DNA of 47,446 nt, taken from assembly GCF_003885105.1 (NCBI RefSeq), contig NZ_QWZQ01000023.1, positions 1 to 47,446 on the forward strand, written 5' to 3'. Of this stretch, positions 1 through 7,781 are shown one piece after another. Numbering within the stretch: the stretch's first letter is position 1; each line of letters starts with the position of its first letter. The stretch is from Lactiplantibacillus garii (GTDB taxonomy: Bacteria; Bacillota; Bacilli; Lactobacillales; Lactobacillaceae). Made by a program: the position numbers and the translations under genes. The notes under the pieces were generated by a model. The model had not been told where the DNA came from and did no database searches. It saw nothing but the letters and a program-made list of their open reading frames with translations.

Positions 1-59
1 TAAATATTCTTTATTGATGTAAAAATTATTCCACACTTTTTCCCGTCCCCAATTTAGTT

Positions 60-95
60 TAAAAAACACCACCGGACATTAGCCCAGCGGTGTTC
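60..95 (-). terminator. Rho-independent terminator of the aldo/keto reductase gene
   Basis: Read on the minus strand, AACACC (89-94) pairs with GGTGTT (65-70). The stem is imperfect further in and is followed by a run of six T. It lies about 90 bases past the reductase stop codon and ends that transcript. Confidence 0.6.
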
Positions 96-181
96 CTAAA
101 TTCAAAGCAGTCTATTCCATTTAAAGTTAGTCCATCATTAATGCGAGTATGACCCGCCACGAATGGTAATAACCCATTGTG

Positions 182-1135
182 TTATGGCAAATCGTTGCCC
201 GCCGCGAAGTAAACGTCGTACCATTCTTGCCGCGTCAAGTGTACATCCGTACCGGCAATACTTTCACTTAGATGCTGCGGATTCATTGAACCTAAAATCA
301 CCTGCATGTTAGCCGGGTGCCGGACGATCCACGCCGTCGCAATCGCATTCTTAGTTACGGCGTACTTATCCGCTAATTCCTGTAACTTCTTATTGAGTTT
401 GGGGAACTTCGGGTTATCAATGTAAGTGCCCGCAAAGGTTCCGTATTGGTACGGTGACCAAGCCTGAATCGTCATGTGGTGTAAGCGGGAATACTCAATA
501 ATCTCGCCATCGTGGTTAACACTGGAATCATCTTGCATGTTGGTATGTAACCCAAACTGAATGGGACCGGTGTGCATGACACCAAACTGTAACTGGTTGA
601 CCATTAATTTCTGGCTTAGGGCCGCTTGTAACATCGTGACCTGCATCGGGTTAAAGTTAGAAACCCCGAAGTGCCGAACCTTCCCAGCAGCCTGTAGTTC
701 GTCAAAGGCCGCGGCAACTTCGGCGGGGTCCATTAAAGGATCGGGCCGGTGAAGTAAGAAACCGTCTAAATAATCCAACTGCATCCGTTGCAAGATCCCG
801 TCAACCGCCGCAATGATGTGCTTTTTAGAAAAATCATACCGTTTGCCGAAAACTAAGTCCCCGTGGCTACGGTTGGGATCAAGTACGATGCCGCCCTTCG
901 ACTGAATGAAAAAGTCATCCCGTTTTAAGTCGGCTTGTTTGAGGGCCTGACCAAAGATGCGTTCCGATTCGCCGTTGCCGTAAATATCGGCGGCATCAAT
1001 AAAGTTGACCCCCTTGGCGTGAACGGTTTCCAACACCTTAGTCGCGGCACTAGTATCCAGACTGACCATCCGCATAATGCCCAACGCTACCGCCGAAACG
1101 CCTAGCTGACTGTCGCCTAATTTAATTGTCTTCAT
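182..1135 (-). CDS. Aldo/keto reductase, YdhF-like (COG4989) oxidoreductase
   Basis: NAD(P)H-dependent reductase of the aldo/keto reductase superfamily, cytosolic, with a TIM-barrel fold; the carbonyl substrate cannot be read from sequence. Counting from the chosen start, the tetrad is visible: Asp47 and Tyr52 in the DAADIYG motif, Lys80 (QSKGG) and His129 (LLHRPD). The GVSNF segment that follows is also typical. At 317 residues it has normal family length. A GTG at 1147 would extend it by four codons, but the ribosome site AAGGGTGA covers that GTG and sits 8 bases before the ATG at 1135, so I chose the ATG. A small ORF lies 50 bases upstream on the same strand and may be co-transcribed. Family call is sure; physiological role unknown. 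Confidence 0.9.
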   Translation of the reverse strand: MKTIKLGDSQLGVSAVALGIMRMVSLDTSAATKVLETVHAKGVNFIDAADIYGNGESERIFGQALKQADLKRDDFFIQSKGGIVLDPNRSHGDLVFGKRYDFSKKHIIAAVDGILQRMQLDYLDGFLLHRPDPLMDPAEVAAAFDELQAAGKVRHFGVSNFNPMQVTMLQAALSQKLMVNQLQFGVMHTGPIQFGLHTNMQDDSSVNHDGEIIEYSRLHHMTIQAWSPYQYGTFAGTYIDNPKFPKLNKKLQELADKYAVTKNAIATAWIVRHPANMQVILGSMNPQHLSESIAGTDVHLTRQEWYDVYFAAGNDLP

Positions 1136-1184
1136 CCTAATAATCACCCTTTCTTAAAAATTCAACCGTGAATTACGACTTGTT

Positions 1185-1370
1185 TTAAACTATCAATTGC
1201 CCCGATAACGCTAAAGTCAAAAAAACGCTGGTCATTTGTCGCGCCACGATTGGCGGCGTAATACCACCGTTCATGGCTAACGCGTCGGTGTCCATAACAG
1301 TTTGAACCCCTTTGACCGTGGCCTGATAATTCGGTACTTCTTGGTAAATTCGTTGATACGGTCTTACCAT
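1185..1370 (-). CDS. Small protein of unknown function (61 aa)
   Basis: I do not recognise this protein. It is a plausible gene because its ATG is preceded by a near-perfect ribosome site (GGGGAGGTTG, 5 bases from the ATG) and it ends 50 bases before the reductase start on the same strand. The N-terminal half is polar with several Tyr and Gln (PYQRIYQEVPNYQ). The C-terminal half is hydrophobic (SVFLTLALSGQLIV) and could be one membrane segment or a buried helix. There is no clear signal peptide, metal motif or HTH. It may be the remnant of a longer protein, a membrane microprotein or an immunity-type peptide; none can be preferred. Confidence 0.5.
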   Translation of the reverse strand: MVRPYQRIYQEVPNYQATVKGVQTVMDTDALAMNGGITPPIVARQMTSVFLTLALSGQLIV

Positions 1371-1470
1371 ATTAACAACCTCCCCATCACCACTTTCACC
1401 ATAGCACGCTTAAAAACGCGGACCCATTTTTTATAACCATTAATTGTGAAACCAAACTAAATAACTTACC

Positions 1471-1504
1471 AAAAAAGCAAACGGAGTCCTGCACCCCATT
1501 TGCC
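1471..1504 (-). terminator. Terminator of the WxL operon
   Basis: On the minus strand GCAAATGG pairs with CCGTTTGC (one G-T pair) and is followed by TTTTTT. It lies about 110 bases after the stop of the DUF916/DUF3324 gene. Confidence 0.7.
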
Positions 1505-1610
1505 TTAATTTTTTGTAATTTTAAAATATAACGCTCACTCACCAACCACGGTCCAGTTTTAGCAACCTTGTCCGTCAACCGTCGTACCGTTTTTTCACTA
1601 CTACCACGGA

Positions 1611-2666
1611 CTAATGGTTATCATTTTCTTGCTGCTCTCTCAGCTGTTTTTCCAAATCCTTAATTTTTCGTTGTTTCCGGTAAATATAGTAACCTAATAA
1701 AGCTAACAGTAATAAAATTAATAGGCCCACCCCAATCCATAACCACCAATTGGTTTGGTGGTCAATTACGGCACTTTTATTAAGTTTATCCGCCTGCTTA
1801 CCCGTAATCGTAAAGTCCTTAGTAAATTCCCAGTGTTGTTTCTTAGAAGTGACGATAATTTTTGCCGTGTACTTACCCGGCTTTAACGGCGTCGTCCCCA
1901 CCTTAAGAGGCAACGCATAAACGGAATTAGGCGCCATTTGTCCATTTTTATTTTTCTGTTGATAGACCGCCTTCGTACCACCATACTTATAGATCTGAAC
2001 GTTGGTTGCTAACTTATTTAAAAAGGCGGCCGTCCGGTTTTCAAGTTCGATAGAAATCTGATTGTAACTGTTGGATTGGGTTGCTTTAATTTCCCCCAAC
2101 GTCAGTTGATTTTTCTTAAATTCCTTCTTACCGTGCAAGACCGTTGCAATCGTGTACGAGTACTGGTTGCGTATGGCGACGGCGTGCTTGTCCGGCTTTT
2201 TATCCGCCTGTTTTAAAAATGTCAATCCCCCAACCAACAATCCCTCATAAGACTTTTTGGGCATTTTAATTTTAAAGTTAACGACCTTACTCTCACCCTT
2301 TTTTAGGGTAAGGTTCCGTTGCTTGGTCGTAATCAATTTACTAATATCGTACGGCAGGTTGATACTTTTATCCGCTTTCAAATATTTATATTGCACAGCA
2401 GCGTTGACGTTAGTGGTGGCCTTGGCGACACTGGTATGGACCGTAATTGATTTAGAACTGGTATTTTTAACGTTGACCGCCAGTGTTTGCGTCTGCTGAG
2501 GTTTTAACTTTAAATCAAAATACGTCACCGATTGGTCGACCTGATTCTTGGGAATTACGGGAGAAACTTCAAAACCAACCGTATTGGCCGAAGCCTTACC
2601 ACCTAATAATAGTCCCGCCAAGCCTACGATCAAGACCAAACCAATTTTTTGCCACTTTTTAAACAC
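1611..2666 (-). CDS. DUF916/DUF3324 WxL-interacting membrane protein (CscA-like)
   Basis: Membrane-anchored partner of WxL surface proteins. Residues 1-28 form a signal peptide. Residues about 30-147 match the DUF916 (WxL peptidoglycan-binding) domain, starting VGFEVSPVIPKNQ. Residues about 158-292 match DUF3324 (WxL host-binding). Residues about 305-327 are a transmembrane helix (WWLWIGVGLLILLLLALLGY) followed by a basic, Lys/Glu-rich cytoplasmic tail. The 351-residue length is normal. The start is GTG: AGGAGGT lies 7 bases upstream and no better codon is near. It is the last gene of an operon with two WxL genes upstream. In such clusters this protein is thought to display WxL proteins on the wall, so the three products probably form one surface complex. 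Confidence 0.92.
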   Translation of the reverse strand: MFKKWQKIGLVLIVGLAGLLLGGKASANTVGFEVSPVIPKNQVDQSVTYFDLKLKPQQTQTLAVNVKNTSSKSITVHTSVAKATTNVNAAVQYKYLKADKSINLPYDISKLITTKQRNLTLKKGESKVVNFKIKMPKKSYEGLLVGGLTFLKQADKKPDKHAVAIRNQYSYTIATVLHGKKEFKKNQLTLGEIKATQSNSYNQISIELENRTAAFLNKLATNVQIYKYGGTKAVYQQKNKNGQMAPNSVYALPLKVGTTPLKPGKYTAKIIVTSKKQHWEFTKDFTITGKQADKLNKSAVIDHQTNWWLWIGVGLLILLLLALLGYYIYRKQRKIKDLEKQLREQQENDNH

Positions 2667-2739
2667 CGCTATGACCTCCTCTTATGTATGATAAACGGCG
2701 AGCTGTAACATCCCACCGTTCTTCAACCCGCCACCTTAA

Positions 2740-3351
2740 CTATTGGTTACCAGGTTGACTCGTCAATTCCCAAGTTAACGTCGTTGAATACGTTTTGTTG
2801 GCCAACCGTGCCGAGTTTGCTGGTACGGACAACGTTGACTGACTGATATCTGCGATTGAATTACCGTTACCTTGACCGCTTGCCGCCGTCATAAACGGTG
2901 TACTGCCATCTTCCGGATTAAGCTCAACTTTCTTAACTAGGGTTGGTGCTTCCTCCCCGCTATTAGACGAACCCGTACTGTAAGAACTCACTAAGGTAAT
3001 CTTGGAACCATTCAGAGTATCCTTGTCAGTTGTTTCAAAATAGCTATCCTGCGCCACGCTTAAATTCCAACCAGTTGGGTCTCCCCGTAAGTCAGAAACG
3101 GAGATTTTTGCATCTGTGTTAACGTTGGGATAAGAATCCGTCGTTGAATCAATTTTATTTTTAAGTCCAAAATCTAAATTAGCCGCATCCGTATCCGTAC
3201 CATTGTTTTGATTATCAATCGTTATTGAACCTTTTTCAAATCCAACTTGCCCGTTAGATTTGTTTGAAGTCGTGTCATCAGCACTTGCCGTAACGGCCAT
3301 TCCCGCAATTAATGAAACGGAAAGCATAAACCCTAAGAGTGTTTTTTTCAT
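2740..3351 (-). CDS. Small WxL-domain surface protein
   Basis: Secreted protein that binds the cell wall non-covalently through a C-terminal WxL domain. Residues 1-24 are a signal peptide with an Ala-x-Ala site before DDTTS. The mature protein is almost entirely WxL domain. The proximal Trp motif is GWNLSVAQ near residue 94 and the distal motif is TWELT at Trp194, nine residues from the end. At 203 residues it is a minimal WxL protein, probably structural rather than enzymatic. A ribosome site (AAAGGGGAA) precedes the ATG. It lies 73 bases before the DUF916/DUF3324 gene and 207 bases after the BspA-type WxL gene, all on the minus strand. Family call is secure; binding partner inferred from neighbours. 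Confidence 0.92.
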   Translation of the reverse strand: MKKTLLGFMLSVSLIAGMAVTASADDTTSNKSNGQVGFEKGSITIDNQNNGTDTDAANLDFGLKNKIDSTTDSYPNVNTDAKISVSDLRGDPTGWNLSVAQDSYFETTDKDTLNGSKITLVSSYSTGSSNSGEEAPTLVKKVELNPEDGSTPFMTAASGQGNGNSIADISQSTLSVPANSARLANKTYSTTLTWELTSQPGNQ

Positions 3352-3558
3352 GATTGTGTTCCCCTTTTTCTAAATTTAATTGTGATTAGCAACATTAATA
3401 ACGCAGTACCCGTAATAACTAGCTATTAATTTTCTTATCAGTATTTACGCCATATCATAGCCATATGATGACGATGATTGGTCCTTATCAAAATCAACTA
3501 TTTCCATCAAACACCACCTTTAAATGCTGACAGTTGCCTAAACGTAACGGTACAACAA

Positions 3559-5403
3559 CTACTTATTTTCGACCCCGTTAGTTAAACTCCAGCTCACCTC
3601 AGCAGTATACGTATCCTGCCGGGGAACCGTACCACCCGCTACCTTCAGTTTTAGGCCCTCCGTACCGGTTGATAACCAATTTTCAGAAACGTTAACTTCC
3701 CCACTACCGCTAGTTGTATCCGCTATCAATTGTACGGGCTGAGTCGTCCCAATCGTTGCCCGTTCACCAGCTGCGTTTTGATAAAGCAACGTGGCATCCA
3801 ATGAAGCCCCGGTAGTCGTCCCCGTAAAGGGTTTTGTTAATTGCGCCGATAAGCTCCAACCGGCCGTACCATAATTTTTAATTTTGAGATCACCCGTTTT
3901 GGACGTTAAATCGTAAATTTGTTCTTCGTTAGAAATCTTGTGGTTTCCAAAGTTAAAGGCCGTCATTGTTTCCGTAAACGCCGGTCCAAGGGCGGCATAG
4001 ACGTACGTTACCTCGATCGTCTTTCCAGATTGATAGGTTCCCTTAGTATTACTAGGCGTTGTGACCAATTGATAACCGTCAATGTCTAGCGGCGTGGTTT
4101 CGTACGGGCCACCATCCGCACCGTACATGACCGTACTTTTATGGACCGCCGTCCCCAGCGCGTCTTGGTAATTGACTTGAACCTGGGCATCCGTTGCCCA
4201 ATAATAGTCACCAGCCATCGTGTGCCCGTCATACTGTGCCATTAATTCCGCGGAGGTATACATTTGGTTAGTTCCTTGTAAAACCCAGGTTCCGTTATAC
4301 GGTGCGGTCGAAGAAACCGTGGGTAGTCCAGAACCAGTCAGTAACGTATTTTCACCAAGGACCAGGTGCCGCAGCGCGCTCATTCCGGAAAACATACTAC
4401 TCAACTTGGCATTAGGGCTCATCTTCCAAGTTGAAAGGTCTAACGCCGTTAGTCGTGAACAATTCATGAACATGCTGACGTATGATTGAACGGTACTCAC
4501 ATCCCAGTCTTTAAAGTTAACGCTGGTTAAACGTGAACAATAATAAAACATTGAAATCATCGACGTCATACTAGTAAAGGTTTTGCCGTTCAGTTTAACG
4601 GCATCCGTTAGCACCGTTACATTGTCTTCGGCCAATCCCAGATGCGTATCCAAATAAAATAACGAATTCATTGAAGTAACGGATGAAAAGTCGTTTTGAC
4701 TCATATCCACGGAAGATAACAGTGAATCCCCGGAAAACATTGAATTGAGACTCGTAACATTCTTCAAATTCAAATTTTCCAAATGATCAATATGACTGAC
4801 AGCGTATAATCCTGCGAACAGATAATCGTATTTAGTCGCGGCACTAGCAGTTATCTCACCATCAATCGAAACTTCAGTAATACTGCTGGCAAGGTCATTC
4901 CACGGTGACCCCGAAGTTAAATTACCGACCGTCCCCTGAAAATCTCCACCACTTAGGTGCAATACCCACTTGGTCGTAATGGTGGTTGAACCAGTCGCCG
5001 GGGTAACCCACCATTTTACCGTTCCTAACGTTCCCGCCGGCGTCGTACTCTCGGCTTTCGTGACCATTGAACGGGTCTTTAAAGCCTGACTTGACGCCGT
5101 TGAACTCGTTGCCGAACTCGCCGCGTTATCTTCACTTGAACGGCTCGCTTCACTGGAGGTGGAAGTAGTCGTTGCCGTCTTCTCCGCATTCGTCGTTGCC
5201 GTTTCTGAATCACCACTTTCCGCCTGATTCGCAATGCTCATGGCATCCAAACTAGTCGCCAATTCCGAACTGTCTGTCACCCCGGAAGCATCGGAAGCGG
5301 TATCTGCGGCCCTTGCAATCACGTTTGCAAACCCGGGCAATACCAACAACAACGTTATGACACTAATAACCCCCATTCTTATGACTCGTCGGCATATTCG
5401 CAA
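3559..5403 (-). CDS. BspA-type repeat surface protein with MucBP-like and WxL domains
   Basis: Large secreted adhesin-like protein. The start is TTG: GGGAGGTG lies 6 bases upstream, whereas the next ATG (nine codons in) has no ribosome site. A basic N-terminus and hydrophobic stretch form the signal peptide. A Ser/Thr/Ala-rich linker spans about 35-115. Residues about 180-360 are BspA-type leucine-rich repeats (DUF285) with the hallmark SMxSMFYxCSxLTSVNFKDWD pattern. A MucBP-like module follows (VQVNYQDALG to VTYVYA, about 405-470). The last 140 residues are a WxL domain with Trp motifs GWSLSA (about 516) and SWSLTN (605). First gene of the WxL operon. BspA repeats bind host or matrix proteins in other bacteria; the ligand here is unknown. 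Confidence 0.92.
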   Translation of the reverse strand: MRICRRVIRMGVISVITLLLVLPGFANVIARAADTASDASGVTDSSELATSLDAMSIANQAESGDSETATTNAEKTATTTSTSSEASRSSEDNAASSATSSTASSQALKTRSMVTKAESTTPAGTLGTVKWWVTPATGSTTITTKWVLHLSGGDFQGTVGNLTSGSPWNDLASSITEVSIDGEITASAATKYDYLFAGLYAVSHIDHLENLNLKNVTSLNSMFSGDSLLSSVDMSQNDFSSVTSMNSLFYLDTHLGLAEDNVTVLTDAVKLNGKTFTSMTSMISMFYYCSRLTSVNFKDWDVSTVQSYVSMFMNCSRLTALDLSTWKMSPNAKLSSMFSGMSALRHLVLGENTLLTGSGLPTVSSTAPYNGTWVLQGTNQMYTSAELMAQYDGHTMAGDYYWATDAQVQVNYQDALGTAVHKSTVMYGADGGPYETTPLDIDGYQLVTTPSNTKGTYQSGKTIEVTYVYAALGPAFTETMTAFNFGNHKISNEEQIYDLTSKTGDLKIKNYGTAGWSLSAQLTKPFTGTTTGASLDATLLYQNAAGERATIGTTQPVQLIADTTSGSGEVNVSENWLSTGTEGLKLKVAGGTVPRQDTYTAEVSWSLTNGVENK

Positions 5404-5477
5404 TCTTTACACCTCCCGCAAAGCCCGTTTTCGTAATTGATTCCAACATTCAAATATAAGAATGAATCAATGGTTTT

Positions 5478-5491
5478 ATTAAGCGTTTACA
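5478..5491 (-). promoter_or_regulatory. Weak cre-like site downstream of the WxL promoter
   Basis: The minus-strand sequence TGTAAACGCTTAAT fits the CcpA consensus TGWAANCGNTNWCA at all but the last two bases. It overlaps the end of the -10 box, where CcpA binding would repress. Carbon regulation of csc-type WxL clusters would make sense, but the two mismatches keep this tentative. Confidence 0.35.
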
Positions 5492-5519
5492 TTCTACCAA
5501 CAACGTTTAACGTAGTCAA
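5491..5519 (-). promoter_or_regulatory. Promoter of the WxL operon
   Basis: On the minus strand a -35 box TTGACT (5514-5519) and a -10 box TAGAAT (5491-5496) are separated by exactly 17 bases, about 90 bases before the BspA-type WxL start. Confidence 0.65.
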
Positions 5520-5654
5520 CCATTAACCCTAAATTTATCGAATCAGTTTATTTTTGTACGACCAACCCGCCATTTACTTTATGACGTTTTTTACCGATAA
5601 CCGCGCGCCATCCGGTCTCCCCGTACTTCTTTTTGATCCACTAAATTTAGCCAT

Positions 5655-5686
5655 AAAAAAATCTCCCGGAATTTAATCCGAGAGAT
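5655..5686 (-). terminator. Terminator of the Lys-rich secreted protein gene
   Basis: On the minus strand ATCTCTCGG pairs with CCGGGAGAT (one G-T pair), followed by seven T. It starts about 20 bases past the stop codon. Confidence 0.85.
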
Positions 5687-5706
5687 CAGCGGCATAATCG
5701 CCTAAA

Positions 5707-6552
5707 TTATTTTTGAGTAAAAGTCCAAGCAGCTGCTGGTGCAACGCCGGCCTTGGTCTTGATAACCTTGTTCTTAGCGTTAACTAACTTAAATTTCTTA
5801 GCGGAAGTGTAACGCATGTAAACCGTGCTCTTCTTCTTTGAACCGCTTGGCGTGTAGGTCAACTTCCAAACGTTTGCAATCTTAGTAGCGGAAGCTTTGT
5901 AGCTAGCGTAAGCCACTAAGGTCTTAGTCTTTTTACCATTCTTGTAAAGTTTTTGGTTGAAGCCCTTCTTAGCACTGAACGTCCAAACTTGGGAATACTT
6001 GTTAGCCGTGTTGGACTTCCAAGTCCCTGCCGGTGCCTTGACGTCAAACTTTTTAGCAGTTGTCTTCTTAGTGGCCTTTTTGGCTACTGATTTTTTGGCA
6101 GTCGCTTTTTTGGTCGTGGCTTTTTTAGCCGTAGTCTTCTTGGCGGTTGCCTTTTTGGTGGTAGCTTTCTTGGTAGCTTGAACCCGAATAATTTCGTAAT
6201 AGTAAGCCTTCGTCTTAGGGTTAGTTGCATAAACGTAGACGTTACTATTAGTCTTTAACTTCTTTGAAAGCTTAACGGTGTACTTGCCCGTCTTCTTAGC
6301 GGCCGTTGCACTCCCCAAATTCTTCTTGGCATTCTTAGTAGCCTTGACCGTAATCTTAGAACCCTTAGTTGCCGTCCCGGTGATGGTCTTAGAGTTATGA
6401 TAGATGGCATTTACCTTTAAACTCGGGCTCGTAACCTTCTTAGTCGACTTAGTTGCGGCGTTAGCAGTCATTGCAGTCGTTGGTACCGTAACCGTAGCAC
6501 CCACAGTAGCCACCGTTACTAAGCCAGTCAATGCGACCATGAATTTTTTCAT
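5707..6552 (-). CDS. Secreted Lys/Ala/Thr-rich protein with Ig-like and lipocalin-like parts
   Basis: Exported protein without a wall-sorting motif. Residues 1-34 are a signal peptide ending TANAA. Residues about 44-127 look like a bacterial Ig-like domain (SLKVNAIYHNSKTITGTATKG then GKYTVKLSKKLK). Residues about 127-168 are a low-complexity lysine linker of KKAT/AKKTTAKK units, resembling histone H1 tails. Residues about 172-281 resemble small secreted lipocalin-like domains of lactobacilli (GTWKSN at the start, then alternating strands, ending WTFTQK). The mature protein is very basic, so binding to teichoic acids or nucleic acid is plausible (inference). It is monocistronic with its own terminator. 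The lysine linker resembles that of the secreted nuclease near 13 kb. Function not known. Confidence 0.8.
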   Translation of the reverse strand: MKKFMVALTGLVTVATVGATVTVPTTAMTANAATKSTKKVTSPSLKVNAIYHNSKTITGTATKGSKITVKATKNAKKNLGSATAAKKTGKYTVKLSKKLKTNSNVYVYATNPKTKAYYYEIIRVQATKKATTKKATAKKTTAKKATTKKATAKKSVAKKATKKTTAKKFDVKAPAGTWKSNTANKYSQVWTFSAKKGFNQKLYKNGKKTKTLVAYASYKASATKIANVWKLTYTPSGSKKKSTVYMRYTSAKKFKLVNAKNKVIKTKAGVAPAAAWTFTQK

Positions 6553-6896
6553 GATAATGTCCCCTTAATCTCGACCGGATCGATTCCGGTATTATTTTTG
6601 TAACCGCTTAGTAGTATAACAGTATTTTTACAATTTGATTACATAAATTAAATTATTTTACAAATTTTAAAATAATTTGACTTTTCAAATCCAGAGGAAT
6701 CCCGGATTCGTCTTTGTCATCCCGTGACTAAGCTCACCAACGTTGCACCCGTTAGTTGGGATTGGTAGCCGCACCCGACACCGACCTAAAATTTTGGCTT
6801 AGTGCTCTTGGAAACTGCTAATGCCGACCTAAAGCGCCCAGTTATCCACTGTGGACAACTGGGCGCTTTAGGTTAAGTTCATTTTTCCACATTTTC
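6553..6896. other. Intergenic region with a large inverted repeat
   Basis: 344 bases without a gene. The right part holds the inverted repeat at 6828-6872. The left part is AT-rich and should hold the promoter of the Lys-rich protein gene, but I see no clear -35/-10 pair. No ORF with a ribosome site was found. Confidence 0.6.
6828..6872. repeat. Perfect 16-bp inverted repeat, possible terminator of the salvage operon
   Basis: CCTAAAGCGCCCAGTT (6828-6843) is perfectly mirrored at 6857-6872, with a second short pairing TCCAC/GTGGA inside the loop. It lies about 25 bases after the stop of the PfkB kinase gene. No T-run follows on the minus strand, so it is either a T-poor terminator or an mRNA-end hairpin. 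The centre contains GTTATCCAC and GTGGACAAC, a motif seen again near 12322. Confidence 0.6.
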
Positions 6897-7781
6897 TTAC
6901 TTCAGCGGTAGACAACCGTTAACTTGCTGAATCACTTGCGCGGCTAATTCGTTAGCCTGCCGGACCGCCGTTTTCAAATCCATCCCGGCCATTAATCCCG
7001 CTAAGAGTCCGCCACAGTGGGTATCCCCCGCCCCAATCGTATTCGTAACGGGAACGGTGGCACCCGGAAGTGTTTGGCTAGTTTGACCATTGTAATACAC
7101 CGTCCCCCGTTGACCCAACGTCACGATGACCGGGCTGTGGGTCAGTGTGAATAACCGGTGTAACTTATCCTCAAGGTTATCCCCACCTGGGACTAACTCG
7201 TCAAGTTCGGCTTCATTACAGTGCACCATTACTCGGTCGCTTAAAATCGCATCACGACAGTCGGCCGGCAAATGCGTGACCCGCGGTGACGGGTCAAAAA
7301 CCACGTACGCTTGCGAATGCCGCTGTGCCAGGGCCTGCAAAATCACTTGGGCCGAAATGGGATTCTCTAACTCGTAACCACTAATGTAAAAGTAGTCGTA
7401 ACTTGTTAAGTCCAGCCGGTCAAACCAAGCTGGCTGCCAACACTGCTCAACACCGTCGATGGTTAAAAAGCTCCGTTCACCATCCGGCTCGACCAGCGCC
7501 AAATCCCACCCGTTATCGCCGGTTTCAACGGGCAGCGTTACTGGAATCCCGTTCCGTTCAAAATCGGCGCGCACCGTGGCCGCCTGCTCACCAATTCCTA
7601 CCGGTACAAACAGTTCCGCAATTTGGCCAGCTGCCCGTACCGCACCATAAACGTTGTAGGCACAGCCCCCAACGTGGCTGGCAACCGCTTCACCAGTTAC
7701 GTCGGCTCCGGACGTGGGGAGTGTGGGGACGTTGACCACCACGTCCACAAAAACGGCGCCTAAAATTAGGGCCCGACTCAT
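6897..7781 (-). CDS. PfkB-family carbohydrate/nucleoside kinase
   Basis: Cytosolic ribokinase-fold kinase that phosphorylates a sugar or nucleoside with ATP. The N-terminus shows the PfkB substrate region (VDVVVNVPTLPTSGADV and GGCAYNVYGA). The C-terminal signature NTIGAGDTHCGG places the catalytic base at Asp253. The 294-residue length is typical. Its ATG overlaps the last four bases of the permease gene (ATGA), so translation is coupled. It is the last gene of an operon with an ADP-ribosylglycohydrolase-family enzyme and an NCS1 permease. E. coli YegV (PfkB) and YegU (ADP-ribosylglycohydrolase family) are paired in the same way with nucleoside transporter YegT. A nucleoside, pseudouridine or ribose-like substrate is therefore likely, but it is not readable from the sequence. 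Confidence 0.88.
   Translation of the reverse strand: MSRALILGAVFVDVVVNVPTLPTSGADVTGEAVASHVGGCAYNVYGAVRAAGQIAELFVPVGIGEQAATVRADFERNGIPVTLPVETGDNGWDLALVEPDGERSFLTIDGVEQCWQPAWFDRLDLTSYDYFYISGYELENPISAQVILQALAQRHSQAYVVFDPSPRVTHLPADCRDAILSDRVMVHCNEAELDELVPGGDNLEDKLHRLFTLTHSPVIVTLGQRGTVYYNGQTSQTLPGATVPVTNTIGAGDTHCGGLLAGLMAGMDLKTAVRQANELAAQVIQQVNGCLPLK

Noticed and set aside
1396-1578. 60-codon ORF on the minus strand
   Set aside because: It starts with TTG without a ribosome site and runs straight across the WxL operon terminator at 1471-1504.
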